Assembly: GCA_947579605.1 (NCBI GenBank) | Contig: OX388329.1 | Location: 29,986,693-30,050,692, forward strand | DNA from: Athripsodes cinereus | Taxonomy: Eukaryota; Arthropoda; Insecta; Trichoptera; Leptoceridae | Reading direction: 5' to 3' | DNA length: 64,000 nt | Made by a program: the position numbers and the translations under genes | In this document: positions 53,585 through 64,000 of the stretch, piece after piece | Layout of the letters: every line of letters begins with the position of its first letter | Numbering within the stretch: the stretch's first letter is position 1 | Notes under the pieces: model-generated | Databases searched by the model: none | Told to the model about the DNA's origin: nothing | Seen by the model: the letters and a program-made list of their open reading frames with translations, nothing else

Positions 53585-55105
53585 TAACAAGAAACTGTGT
53601 ACATGGAATACAAAAATATTTACCAACAAACTATTCTATTATTATCATCTTGATTAATGTTGTTGTTCTAGGTATGTTATGAGATAATATATGTATGTAC
53701 ACATTTCCTTATCTCTTGACTACAGGATGTTGAAAGAACATCTGAAACTACATATGTAGACAATATATTATTTATGTTTGAAGGTTTGGTACTGAAAGAG
53801 GATATTGTAGACTCTATTAAAATCACTTCTGAGTCAATCTTTAAGACAACGAATGTTTCCAAACAAACAATACAAACTTCCTAGAGAAATGTATTACTAC
53901 AAGTGACTATATAAATTCAACCTGGAAAAGAGATCGTATATTCTAATTATTATACGTCAAGATATCAGCAACGTAGACTTTTTAATATGCATCAATACAA
54001 AACATAGCGACATTTCTTCTTAGATATGATCAATATAGACCGTATGTAAAAATAGAAAAGCTATAGAAACGTTATAAATGGTTGATAATATGTAGGCACT
54101 TAAGATCGGATGGAAGGACAAGAGAAGTATAGAAATACCTACCTAAAAAGGTATTGACTGTGGTGATATTGTCCAAGTGATTTATATTAGGAAAGAAGTC
54201 GAAATAATCAAAAAGAATGAAAATTTTGTTAGAGAGGTCTAATTTTATCAGCAAAGAGCTAGGAACTAGAAGTAAATACATACAAAGTGTAGGTACATAT
54301 TTGATATTAACCAAATTATTTTTTAAAGATATCTTAATATAAATTAATGTAGACAGTTACTATGTGGCTTCACAAAATAAAATTTCGTAACAAAGCGTCT
54401 ATTTTTGGACCTTTTTGTCTAACTGAGAGATTTCCCAACGATTTATGTACCTCGGCACTTGCGTGATTACAAATAAACTTAAAACATTTTCAAATGTGGG
54501 AATTTACTTCAATATATTCCAAAAATATTCGAACAAAAGGAAACTGTTTAATAATTTTATTGAAAATGTTTGCAAAAAACCTTTCAATGAAATATTAATG
54601 GAATACTTGACGCCGATACTTAAGCTTAGGGAAAGTTTAATTTCGTTTCCTGTGTGAATTTCTCTTGTTGTTCTAATATGTACGTATGTATGTATGTATG
54701 GAGGTTTAAATAAAATTCTTAAAATAATGGCATCCCATCCCATGAGAAACCTGAAGGATTATATAAGAGGATACTTATTCTGACAAACTTATGCTTGTCG
54801 GTAAATCAAAGCAGGCATCATTTAAATAATATGACGAACACGAGAACCAGAAAGAAGATCTTTATCGTATTAATAATAATCTTTCCGAATCAGTCTAAAC
54901 TGAAGTCTTAATAACAATTATGTAAATTATTTTAAAGTTATAATTACATTTCAACCTTAAGATTTTTTTTCCAGAAACCTGAAACAAGCCTAAATAAATT
55001 AATAAACATAATTATTATTATCATTAAAATCAAATGTAACGTATCAATTTCTATTTATTTATGAACTCTTTGTTATGATTTTTCTCTAGATAGAGGTCTC
55101 TTTTT
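53585..55105. other. AT-rich DNA, nothing recognised
   Basis: Small frames without motifs; a (GTAT)n run lies at 54680-54700. Confidence 0.45.
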
Positions 55106-55106
55106 T

Positions 55107-55225
55107 AAACTGTTGATACTTTAATATTTTTAGCAACAAGCGCCCACTGCTTTTCTTCAACCTGGACAAAGTCAACAACCCATTTTTTAAATGTTCCTAC
55201 AACACTCTTGTCCTCCCAATTCCTA
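55107..55225 (-). pseudogene. Unidentified coding-like fragment, minus strand
   Basis: About 40 open codons read NWEDKSVVGTFKKWVVDFVQ, VEEKQWALVAKNIKVSTV, then a stop. The composition (Trp, charged residues, few Asn/Ile) is more protein-like than neighbouring AT-rich frames. I do not recognise a family. It may be the end of an eroded transposase or a host exon scrap. Confidence 0.2.
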
Positions 55226-55284
55226 TTATAAATATAATTATTAGTAGGTATCAAAAATTCATGCAAAGTTGTGGTAGTGACCTT

Positions 55285-55425
55285 TTTATTTATTTATTTA
55301 TTCATTTCTATAGTGCACATTGATTACAAACAATTACATAAAAGGTAAACATTCAAGCTAAATACAATCAATATACAGAGGTCAAGTTTATTGCAAAGGC
55401 GCGATCTCTTCCAACTAACCAATAT
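55285..55425 (-). mobile_element. LINE 3' tail, minus strand, best copy
   Basis: It carries, undivided, (TTTA)n, CATTGATTACAAACAATTAC, AAATACAATCAATATACAGA, GTCAAGTTTATTGCAAAGGC and GCGATCTCTTCCAACTAACC. This serves as the reference for the tails at 822, 10780, 24225 and 48225. Confidence 0.65.
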
Positions 55426-55559
55426 TTTAATCAATGTTGTATCTTGTAACTGGAAATGAAAAGAAAAGTATTTGATTAATCGCTTGCATCGGTGGTCACC
55501 TTGTTCTAAGTTTTTGAAACAAAAAAAAACATGAAGAACTCAGCATAGAATAAATTGGT

Positions 55560-55680
55560 CTGCTTTTGTTTTCCGTAAGGTTCAAGTGTCTCCAAAAAGG
55601 CAGGCATTTGAAAACATAAAAACATTTTACATCTTAAATTTAACAATGAAGTTTGCCACTCATCCTGAAAGTCATCCTTT
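55560..55680 (-). repeat. Dispersed repeat family B, minus strand, partial
   Basis: AAAAGGCAGGCATTTGAAAA, CATCTTAAATTTAACAATGA and GTTTGCCACTCATCCTGAAA are the 3' half of the family in reverse. Confidence 0.65.
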
Positions 55681-55699
55681 TGATGTAAGGGAGGAGAGG

Positions 55700-55800
55700 A
55701 TTCCTTGATGATATATTATGTCTACATGTTGGATGATTTATTCGGCGCCGTTTAATGGAGCATCCATCTCAAGGGTGTTATGTAGTTGTATTAGTAATGG
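55700..55800 (-). mobile_element. LINE 3' end with CATACATAC-type tail, minus strand
   Basis: TGTTGGATGATTTATTCGGC and GCCGTTTAATGGAGCATCCA, read in reverse, match the ends at 59165 and 62390 (CTCCATTAAACGACGCTGAA...CATCCAACATACATAC). Confidence 0.5.
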
Positions 55801-55804
55801 TTAA

Positions 55805-56865
55805 AATAAAAACAAACACGAATAAAAAATAAATCATCAAAGCTTCCAAATAATCCTTCTGAATTTAATAATATCAGAAACTGGTAAGCAACCATAATTC
55901 TTCACAAGAATAACATTTTTTTTTATTAATTTAAAAAAATGGGCAACATACAATAAAATTTTACAAAATACAATATACTTAGTAATGATTAAACATATTT
56001 TTTGTACTTGATCAGCCCATCTTTGAGTTGATTATTATTATTGCCAGTACAGTACAAACACAGCAAGAAAAAAAAAAAAAAACTAAACAAATATTTCATT
56101 CCTGTCTAATGTAGCTCCTAAAAAGGCTCCTGGACATACAGAATATGTCCACGGACCTCACCTTCTCCAAATTGTTATATGTGGTAACGCATCGATGTAG
56201 TGGCGAGTTCTGAGCAGCATTTGTACTTTTTTTTTACTTAAAAAGAAGGTCGAGGTGTGTCTCGTTCGTCTATTTGGTATGTTAAAGGTAATTTTTGCTA
56301 AAAAGTCTGTACAATGAATGCAACTCAAACCATTGTTTTTATTTCAGAACTACATTATAATACAACTATTATAAAATAATTATATCTTACTTAATCCACA
56401 GTATATTATCTTAAGAACTACTACATCACACGTAAAGCATCCAATATATTAGTTTTCTTGTTGAATAGAATTATTATTAGTTGTATAGTTACATTACCCA
56501 AGTTACTTAGTTAAATTTCAATGCGAGTACGGAGGGATTATGTATATTCAAGCATAATATCCGCAAGCTATGTATCGTGTAACTGTATTACACAAATAAT
56601 ATACCTACCCTCTTTCTTATTCTAGTGTACTGCTTTGTGTAGAAAATCTGTTACCTTGTTACCTACAAAATAATAAGAGTAAGAATCTAATATATAAATT
56701 ATTTAAGTATTTTATTCTATCTTATGTATGTATTATTATTATTTATTGTATGTATGTATTATTTATGTATGTATAAATAATTTATTTATAAGTTTAAAAC
56801 TTCTTCTCTTTGGGTTCCTGTATTTATAATTTTTTTTTTATTTTTTTTTATTGTTTGGGTAGGCA
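55805..56865. other. AT-rich DNA, nothing firmly recognised
   Basis: An A tract at 56066-56082 ends an unplaced repeat. A patch at 56100-56270 is less AT-rich but shows no frame I recognise. Confidence 0.4.
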
Positions 56866-56869
56866 TAGA

Positions 56870-57030
56870 CCTACTTTATTAAGTGATGTTTTAGGGTTGA
56901 CTGGAAGACGTTGCCTAGCAATAAGTCCGCCTTTTGGCCTAATTTTGTTAATTGTCACGTTTTGTAATGTTGTATTTTATTGTTTATGTATTTGTGTAAA
57001 ATTATGGTCAATAAAGTTTTATTTATTTTA
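56870..57030 (+). mobile_element. LINE 3' tail, plus strand
   Basis: GGGTTGACTGGAAGACGTTG, CCTAGCAATAAGTCCGCCTT, GTGTAAAATTATGGTCAATA and AAGTTTTATTTATTTTAT follow in order: the plus-strand form of the tails seen in reverse at 822-925. The frame at 56810-57094 spanning it is not a gene. Confidence 0.55.
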
Positions 57031-57044
57031 TATAAAATTTTCAT

Positions 57045-57345
57045 ATCACGGTGTTTGTAATCATACTCCTCAGAAACTGCTACACCGATTTTGATGAAAT
57101 TTTGTGTTTATCGGGTAGGTCTGAGAATTAGCCAATATCTATTTTTCATACCCCTAAAAGTAGAGGCTAAATTTTAATTTTTTATTTTTTGGACAATATT
57201 TTTTAGTTTTTTTTTATGGTGAGGCATTAAAAAATACATACAGCCCTAAATTTTCACCCTTCTACCATCAACCCCTAATTTTTAATAGCGATATTAGTAT
57301 ATGGCAAATATATATGGCAAAACAGCGTTTGCCGGGTCAGCTAGT
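57045..57345 (+). mobile_element. Helitron 3' region with CTAG terminus
   Basis: CACGGTGTTTGTAATCATAC, CTGCTACACCGATTTTGATG and AAATTTTGTG are followed by ACCCTAAAT-type spacer and the end AACAGCGTTTGCCGGGTCAG, CTAG at 57341-57344, then T. The end matches the CTRR rule and the minus-strand terminus at 1099. Non-coding; no Rep/helicase seen. Confidence 0.6.
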
Positions 57346-57349
57346 AATA

Positions 57350-58290
57350 ATATATATTTTAAAAAATAATGAAAATTGTGGTTATAAGATTTGAAATTTA
57401 ATAAAGTCAAATCAAGCCTACTATTTTTGATTTGGTTTAGTTTAAATTTGAATTTGTTTGGAGGGCTTGTATTATCGAACGTGAAGGATAATTAATTGCA
57501 TTGCTGTCAAACACCATTATTAAGGTATTTATTTTTTAACACAAAATACGGTCAAAACAGCTTCTACAGTACAATAACATTAAAAAAAAACATATTTCAA
57601 ACAAAAACAATCAACTCATGAAAGCAAGCGATGAAAAACAAAAACATGACAACAGAAGGTACAGGGGATCCTCAGAAGAAAGCATTTACCTACTTTTGAA
57701 GCAAACTCGCTCAGCATAATATTTCCTCACGGTGCACTCCCGTATTATTGATGATATCGACTTCAATACGATAACTATTCCCTATTACATGGAGTCGATT
57801 CATTGATGTGTAATAATTATGGAAATAGTATGCAACGAGTTTCTCTACGGAACGATACTAATATTTGTAACAATGGTATTGACTATTTCATAATATTATC
57901 AAACCTACTACATATCAGAGTATCTTCAGGATCCAGGTCACATGTACATAAAGAGATAATTATAATTGTTTCCTTTTCAGACAATATTTATCCAATTAAA
58001 GTGGTTCGACGCGCTCAATAGATGTTCCTTTTTCTTCTATATATTTGTGTCATAGAATTTCTATGTGTCTGTATTTTTCTGTTATGGGTATTTTATTATT
58101 ATCTTGATTGTTTGATATTATGTACCTACGTACAATGACAGCGAAAAGGTTCTTACTGTAATGCTGTTCATTGTTTCATTTATACAATAAATAAATAAAT
58201 AAAGAACACACAGTATATTAGATATATTATTATCCATTGAAAAAACTTCATATTATAATATATATTGGAGTTCGTCTATTCAACCTACGT
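57350..58290. other. AT-rich DNA, nothing recognised
   Basis: Small frames without motifs. An (AATA)n tail at 58186-58203 is probably an old LINE end. Confidence 0.45.
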
Positions 58291-58294
58291 ATAT

Positions 58295-58752
58295 CTATTT
58301 GTCTATACCCTCACTCTATTCAATGTGGGCTAGTCAGAGAGAACGGAACGCCATATAAATCTATACTTACACACTATTTAAGTTTTTCTACGTTTATACG
58401 ATTTCACATACATGCACGTCAATTTCTTTACTTAAAATTCACCCGTCATTGAGAACTTGATCCATGTGATTAAACAACGTGGTTTTCGGATGCTTGTGCT
58501 TCTTCACACCCCCTCTCAGATAGGTATATCCTCTTTGTCATTTATTTGCTCTACATGCACAAACCATCTCAACACTTATATGCACACTTTCTATCCACAA
58601 CATTTCTCTTGCATCCGCTCATTTTCTTATGTAATATCCTCATTCCTCACTCATCACGCAAAGTTATACCAACTATTCTTGTTAGCGATCACATCTCCAC
58701 TGTACTTTTTCCACTTTCGTACTTCTTCAACCACGTCCATATTTCTCTAACG
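58295..58752 (-). pseudogene. RTE-like LINE C-terminal copy, minus strand
   Basis: In reverse it runs from the WLKKYESGKSTVEM-like region (58750) through the VNKLRWFVHVE-like and RRGV+KHKHPKTTLFNHMDQVL-like regions to the WRSVLSD...TATAG-side end (CTATACCCTCACTCTATT at 58302). Many substitutions and frame breaks. The plus-strand frames here are shadows. Confidence 0.65.
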
Positions 58753-58759
58753 TAAGTTC

Positions 58760-59160
58760 GTCTTTTGGGTACAATTTAATAAAAGACACTTAGGAAGAGT
58801 GAAAAACATAGTGATTAAATATTTCCTATCTGTCTTTTTACTAACAGTATAAAGTGGAATACTTGATCATTTCTAAGAAAAGAAATTTTATTATAACCTT
58901 ACATTAAATGTGAGTCTACATATTGTGTTGCCTGTAATTTTATGATTTCATTGTAACAAGACATTCTTCGTTTTTTTCTTCCTTTCAATTCTTCATATCT
59001 ATCAAACACAATTGTAACGTGTGTACAACAAACAATACGACATATATAAAACAATCGCTTAACCTTTGCCGATGGATGCTTTGTACTTTCTGAAGTGGGG
59101 TGAAAAACTGACATTTCATATTATCTATTTAATAAAGTTTACCTAGACAAAGCATACAAT
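58760..59160. other. AT-rich DNA, nothing recognised
   Basis: No gene or clear repeat seen. Confidence 0.45.
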
Positions 59161-59164
59161 GTAG

Positions 59165-59690
59165 ATGTATGTAAATAAGTCGGTAGATTTCTTCGGCGCC
59201 ATTTAGAAGAGCAACCGTCTCAAAGATAGTCTTGAGAGAAGAGCTAAATATGTCTTCAATTAGCTCTTAAACTTTGTCAATGATTGGTTTTTACGAAGGT
59301 CCTCGGGGAGTCGATTCGAAATGACGGATCCTGCTGCGCCAAAAACTGTGTTACAGAAGCAGGACTTGTTGGCGCTCGTCCAGCACGTTGATGGATGTCT
59401 TTGCTTAAAAGTGTTTTGAGAACAAAGAGCTCACAATATGACTAAGATGGCATATTATTCAAAGCCATGTAGGTATACCATAAGGCACAGTTTGTATTGA
59501 ACCTTTTCACCTTCTCATTAATGCAGTAGTTTTAGGTAGGTAAATTTGTAGTGAGACAACCCTTATCCTCGTGGAAAATAAGCCTTGAAGCGCTATTGAA
59601 TGCCATTTTTAGGCGATCTCTAGACTAGACAACTGCAACATAGTATGTCACAGTATTCTAGTCTACGTAGGGACCACAAACGCAGAAATT
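59165..59690 (-). pseudogene. CR1-like LINE RT C-terminal remnant, minus strand
   Basis: The minus strand encodes, with frame breaks, RLKMAFNSASRLIF, INEKVKRFNTNCALW, YTYMALNNMPS, then AQQDPSFRIDSPRTF or (other frame) RLPEDLRKNQSLTKFKS. YKALNxxAPxYLxxL and LPxxLRxxxSLxxFKSxLKTxL are the closing motifs of CR1-like elements. The 3' end GGCGCCGAAGAAATCTACC matches the tails at 55700 and 62390. Confidence 0.55.
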
Positions 59691-59699
59691 AATGATATG

Positions 59700-60135
59700 A
59701 TTTATGTGCCAACACCATGAGTTGATATGAAATAATATGTTGAATTATTAACTAAAGGTCTGTTAGCTTTTTTACAATATTTTATTCAACAGTTGCAGGT
59801 TATGCTATAAAGTTGAAACTCCTTTTAAAATGAGATGGTTGATTTTATAAAACCTCTCAACACCGATAAAAATAATATGCTTGGGTTTTACAAATTTTAT
59901 TTTCTCAAGTGATTGCGAATGGTTAATCATTAAATTTGATGTTGGACGTTTTAGCAGACTGTTAGATGATAAAATTTATATGTGAGTTCATAATAATGTG
60001 GAGTCACGTATAAATTGTTGTAAAATATAATTTTATACGAATCAGCACTTTCCAACGATCTGCATTTTAATATTCAAGTCTCTAGTAGTCACCGTAGATG
60101 TAGTTGGTACTTAGCTACCCTTAGGTATTTAGCTA
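59700..60135. other. AT-rich DNA, nothing recognised
   Basis: No gene or clear repeat seen. Confidence 0.45.
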
Positions 60136-60139
60136 CCTA

Positions 60140-60400
60140 TCTATATATACCCTCCCATCATATAGCAAACAGGGAAGGCTGAAAGGATGAAACGCTATAT
60201 TCATCTATCCTTACATATTTCTTTCACATCCTCTACATTCATGCGATTTCTCAAACACGACTTCCCCAATTCCACTTTCCCAATTTCACTTCCTCACAAC
60301 GTGGTCACCCTTTAGAATTGAATCCACGTGATCAAACCATGTATGTGCATACATTCTCACACCCCCTCTCTCAGGTAAACACATTATAGATAAAGTCATA
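60140..60400 (-). pseudogene. RTE-like LINE C-terminal fragment, minus strand
   Basis: It carries, in reverse, TATACCCTCC at the 3' end, ATCTATCCTTACATATTTC, CATTCATGCGATTTCTCA, CCACGTGATCAAACCATG and CATTCTCACACCCCCTCTCT, parallel to the copy at 58295-58752. Eroded, no open frame. Confidence 0.6.
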
Positions 60401-60404
60401 GTTT

Positions 60405-61900
60405 GGTGTAATCCCTTATAAAATTCTTTGAACCTTTTTTTTACTTGACCACCTAACATATTATAAAACTGTTGTTTATTCAGAATCGATTGTATTTATT
60501 TATAGTTGTACGAATATCAAGCAATCTATTTCCATTTCAATCTTACCTGTTTAATTTACCTATAGATTGGAGGTCAAAGGCAGATGTAATTTCCTCCTGA
60601 ACGCTCCACAGAGCAGGATGTTGCTGATTGCGTTGCTAAATCGTATTAATGTTTATTATAGTACAGAGAGTCCCCATTTATAGTATAGAAGCTGGTCCAA
60701 CGTATATTAACTTTCGAAAGTGTCTTCTTAATCATCCCAATCCCGATTTCAGTTGTATACATAAAACAAATCAACCACAAATAGACAAATAAACCTTTCC
60801 GAATGTCACAGGAAATCGTCAGTTTTTATTCAATCATTTTCTCCTAAACAACATCACGAAATAAATTAAGGGAAGTGAACGGAAATAACACGACAATATT
60901 AAATGAAAGTTGTAGTTTGTTCCTCGATAAATATGCCAGTTGGTTAAAGATTTGATGTCAAATAAATAAAAGCATTTTAGTTGTCTAGATACTTGGATAC
61001 TAGAATGAAAAAAAAACAGATTTTGTATTTGAAATCGTTTTCTTTTTTAAAAGATTGAAGTTAGAGCAGAGATGAAAAGGGAAGTATAGTAGTAGGTATA
61101 CGCTTTGATGCATTTGATATTATTATGATATATATGTAAATGCTTAGATTGCTTATTTCAAATCATATTGAAAGTAATGGTTGAGAAGAAATAGAATGAA
61201 AAATCGTTTACGAATAATATTTTTTTAAAGTTTGATTTTGAATCACGGTGAAAGCTTCATTGTTTTATTTGCTCGTCTAATGATCCTTCATTTCAAAGGG
61301 GAGTTTTTAATTTGCTTTATGCAAAAATATTGAAAAATTTAGGTCTTGTATTTTTATAGCACCACATTATATTTAGGTATATATAAGACATTCAACATTT
61401 CCAATAAAAAAATGATTTTTTTGATAAAATATTGAATAAATTTTGGGTAGGTACTAATAAAATATTCCAAATAGTTCTCTCTACATTTATATGAATGCTT
61501 TTCGGTCTGGAGCAAAATAACATTCTGCCGAACGTTCTGCGTAAAGGTTTAAGGTTTGTCTGAATTCTCATGAGGATATCAAAAATGAAAAAATATATTT
61601 TCATCTCCTTTTTTAAATATTGTATTTGCAATTTCTGGTCTCGAATGAACTTGGGGCATCTGCGTTCTTGGTATTGGTCATACATTATTACAACATTGTA
61701 TCATCCCGGTCCTGTATGAATGTTTTCCATATTTTATGACCCACATACTACAGATGGTGTTAAGTGTCTTATATGGAATTCAAAATGTACTTTTTTGTGA
61801 TGTATTGATTATATAATATATTCTCTTTACCAAAGCTGACGCGAAACCATAATAATTTATAGCATGATATGTTGGATATAAGTAAAGAGCAGGTCAAAGG
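60405..61900. other. AT-rich DNA, nothing firmly recognised
   Basis: The minus-strand frame at 61392-61685 has no motif. No gene is supported. Confidence 0.4.
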
Positions 61901-61907
61901 GTCCAAT

Positions 61908-62235
61908 ATTAGCTGTGCCTTATATAGTTTACAAGGCAATGAACAATATGGCACCTCAGTCACATTCTGAGCTCTGTCTTCACAAAACACCTGCAAGTAG
62001 ACCATTACGCTCAGCTAAGACATCCACCAACATAGAGCAAAATAGTCCTGCTTCTATGATAGGGCTTTCGGCGTCACAGAACCTGTCACCTGGACTCCCC
62101 GAGGGCCTCTGTAAAAACCAATCGATAGCAACGTTCAGGAGCAAGTTTAATACATCGCTCTTTTGACATAGTTTCCTGTACTATTGAGGTAGTTGCTGCA
62201 TTAAACTGTCCTGAATAAATCATCCAACATACATA
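61908..62235 (+). pseudogene. CR1-like LINE RT C-terminal end with CATAC tail
   Basis: It encodes PYIVYKAMNNMAPQSHSEL, RPLRSAKTSTNIEQ, then LPEGLCKNQSIATFRSKFN and TSLF with a stop at 62164-62166. It is followed by a short 3' UTR (GTTGCTGCATTAAACTGTCC, TGAATAAATCATCCAACATA) and a CATACATACATAC tail. The conserved YKAMNNMAP...LPxxL...FRSKFxTxLF is the last part of CR1-like polyproteins. 83 codons are open; RT motifs are lost. Confidence 0.65.
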
Positions 62236-62384
62236 CATACATTCTGTTCAAAATGATGTTTTAATTAATCGACATAGGCTCTAGTCTAGTGAGGCGGCAA
62301 TACATAATTAACTGTATTACAATATGGATAATCGAACTGTATTAGTTTATATGTGCTTATTTATGGAAATAATAGATAAATAGA

Positions 62385-62445
62385 AATATGTGCTCCATTA
62401 AACGACGCTGAAGAACTCATCCAACATACATACATTCATAATATT
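62385..62445 (+). mobile_element. CR1-like LINE 3' end, second copy
   Basis: GTGCTCCATTAAACGACGCT, GAAGAACTCATCCAACATAC and ATACATTCAT repeat the tail of the element that ends at 62235, without coding sequence. Confidence 0.55.
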
Positions 62446-62449
62446 TATA

Positions 62450-62970
62450 AATTAGCTGTTGGTTGTGCAAATAAGGTGTATAAATATTTTAATATCTTCA
62501 CGCACGTAGGAGTAAAAAATCAGTAAATTGCGAAAACTACGTTTAACGCACTTCGTGTTTTGTTTCTCCCATAAAGGTATATTACGAGTACATAGGTAAT
62601 CATTTGTTATTTACGCTATGTTTATTAAGACATTGTAAGGGTGAATGTCTTCCCGGAAAAGATACAGAGATGCCGAGATGTTCATACTACAAGTTTGTTG
62701 TTGGGAGTTTGAAGTATTATTATTTTGTATGTACGTAGATATGTTGGTACGGCTACAAAGTTCTTTACATGAAAATACAGCCTCTAAAGAGAAAGAAATG
62801 GAAGAGATATAACTTAATAATCAAAGTGTAGATATATTATTTTTGTATTTTTTTATAAATGTATGCCATTTCAACCTCAGATCAGTAAAGCTATTGAAAA
62901 TTTAATACCCTATATGTGAACTTTTTAATATTTTAAGTGTGTTTCGAAATTACAAAGTTACGCATTTCTT
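62450..62970. other. AT-rich DNA, nothing recognised
   Basis: No gene or clear repeat seen. Confidence 0.45.
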
Positions 62971-62974
62971 GTTT

Positions 62975-63095
62975 TAAAAAGCGGGAACAGGGAATGTCGT
63001 GGAAAGAGGTGACGCAATTGGCGCAGAGACGCTCTGAATGGAGGAGGCTGGTTTCTGCCCTGTGTTCCCGAGAGGAGCGTTGAGGGCGATGATGA
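62975..63095 (+). pseudogene. LINE C-terminal remnant (first of two)
   Basis: It encodes GMSWKEVTQLAQRRSEWRRL, VSALCSREER and a stop. The motif W+...A.+R..WR.LV..LCS is the very end of a group of insect LINE polyproteins. It is homologous to the piece at 63680-63790. Confidence 0.6.
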
Positions 63096-63349
63096 TAATG
63101 AGATGATGTTTTAAAAAACGAACTGCAATTTTTACAGTTCATTTCATGCAAATTAACAAAGACACTACAGGCTTTACAGCAGTTTTGTGTAAATTAACAA
63201 ACAAATATAAGACAGTATTTACAGTTCATTTCATGTAAACTAACGAGGACACTATAGTTTTTGTGTGATTATGTCCGAAATTGGGTACTAAATGTGATCA
63301 TATAAATTGTCATATTTTGTCATTATATTGAAACTTTTATTATAGACAG

Positions 63350-63790
63350 AGCTTGGAAAACGTCTGGTTTTAGTGTCAGAACAAAATGCCGCCTGGTCAA
63401 TGCCTGTATTATTCATCCCAATCCTCCTATGTGGCTGTGAGATATTTAGCTTCGAGAATAAATGATGCAAGGAATGATAATATGCACCAGCGTATTTAGC
63501 AAAGATCTGTGGCCTCTGTAATACGGGAGAGACGACGATTCTGTTTGAGTCATGTTTTGAGAATTTCTAGTGATAGTTGTCCAAAAAGAGTACCTACCGT
63601 TCTTTTCATTCACAAGGGTTTCGTAGGAGTTTCTCCTTTACAATAAATACACCGTTCCAATGGAAACAACATCATAACGCCGGGAACGTCATGGAAAGTG
63701 GTGACTCAATTAGCGGAGAGACGTTCTGAAAGTATAAGACTGATTTCTGCCTTGTGCTCCCTGGAGGAGCGACGAAGGGCGAGATGGTGT
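63350..63790 (+). pseudogene. LINE post-RT C-terminal remnant (second of two)
   Basis: Across several frame breaks it encodes FSVRTKCRLVNACII, HPNPPMWL or ILLCGCEIFSFENK, then RFCLSHVLRISSDSCPKRV, and finally TSWKVVTQLAERRSESIRLI, SALCSLEERRRARW. It keeps the order expected after an RT domain (LVNAC.IPILLYGCE; LGHVLRM). Not functional. Confidence 0.6.
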
Positions 63791-64000
63791 CGACGATCAT
63801 TGTCTTTGTGAAAGATTAACATTCGAGTCTTCAGAAACCTTGTGGATGTTAGAGCAGTGCTGTTTTTGATCAGTTGTCATTGGATATTTTGATTTCTTAA
63901 GACTACGGGTTTCCATAGCTGGTATTAAATTACAAAGCGGTGTTGTTTAACTTTTATAGGTAGGTACTGCAGAGCAGGATGTTTGAATTAATTGTAGCTA

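Overview
The window is AT-rich, gene-poor eukaryotic DNA, most likely from a moth or butterfly. The evidence is the abundant TAGGTA/TACCTA words, tRNA-derived SINEs with an A box and B box, R4/Dong-like and RTE-like LINE fragments, CTAG-ending Helitron tails and TTAA-flanked piggyBac debris. I found no convincing host protein-coding exon, tRNA gene or rRNA gene. Nearly everything recognisable is a transposable element, and most copies are truncated. The organism call is an inference from sequence style; no single-copy gene anchors it.

Layout. 0-16 kb: Helitron, LINE and SINE debris, a piggyBac-like remnant with intact ends (2755-3793), two LTR-retroelement fragments marked by tRNA-Lys-type primer sites (near 5428 and 13634), a Penelope-type terminal sequence (11598-11717) and a terminal-inverted-repeat element (14886-15502). 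16.6-21.4 kb: a foldback element, then a 4.15 kb LTR-type element with 130-bp terminal repeats and a 5-bp target duplication. It carries one long open frame for a Gag-like protein with a hydrophobic C-terminal segment and no visible polymerase. A Harbinger-type MITE follows. 21.8-29.2 kb: LINE remnants, a Penelope-like element with a GIY-YIG endonuclease inserted into a LINE copy with a 14-bp target duplication, an R4/Dong-like endonuclease-domain fragment, and SINEs.

30.2-37.0 kb: a 6.7 kb LTR element with two 1332-bp LTRs that look identical and a 4 kb interior with no gag-pol. Its primer-binding site lies in a 77-bp tandem array. 37-46 kb: a diverged duplication, a 5'-truncated Ty1/copia element (RT plus RNase H, broken by one 4-nt insertion, with its 3' LTR), and a cluster of RTE-like LINE copies. 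The best of these keeps an intact 311-codon RT C-terminal frame and a TATAG-repeat tail. 46-64 kb: sparse LINE C-terminal pieces, MITEs, a 152-bp tandem duplication and a Helitron 3' end.

The elements do not form a pathway; they show serial insertion. The two items that best merit follow-up are the Gag-only element at 17.1-21.2 kb and the young, apparently non-autonomous LTR element at 30.2-37.0 kb. Both would need machinery in trans from relatives elsewhere in the genome.
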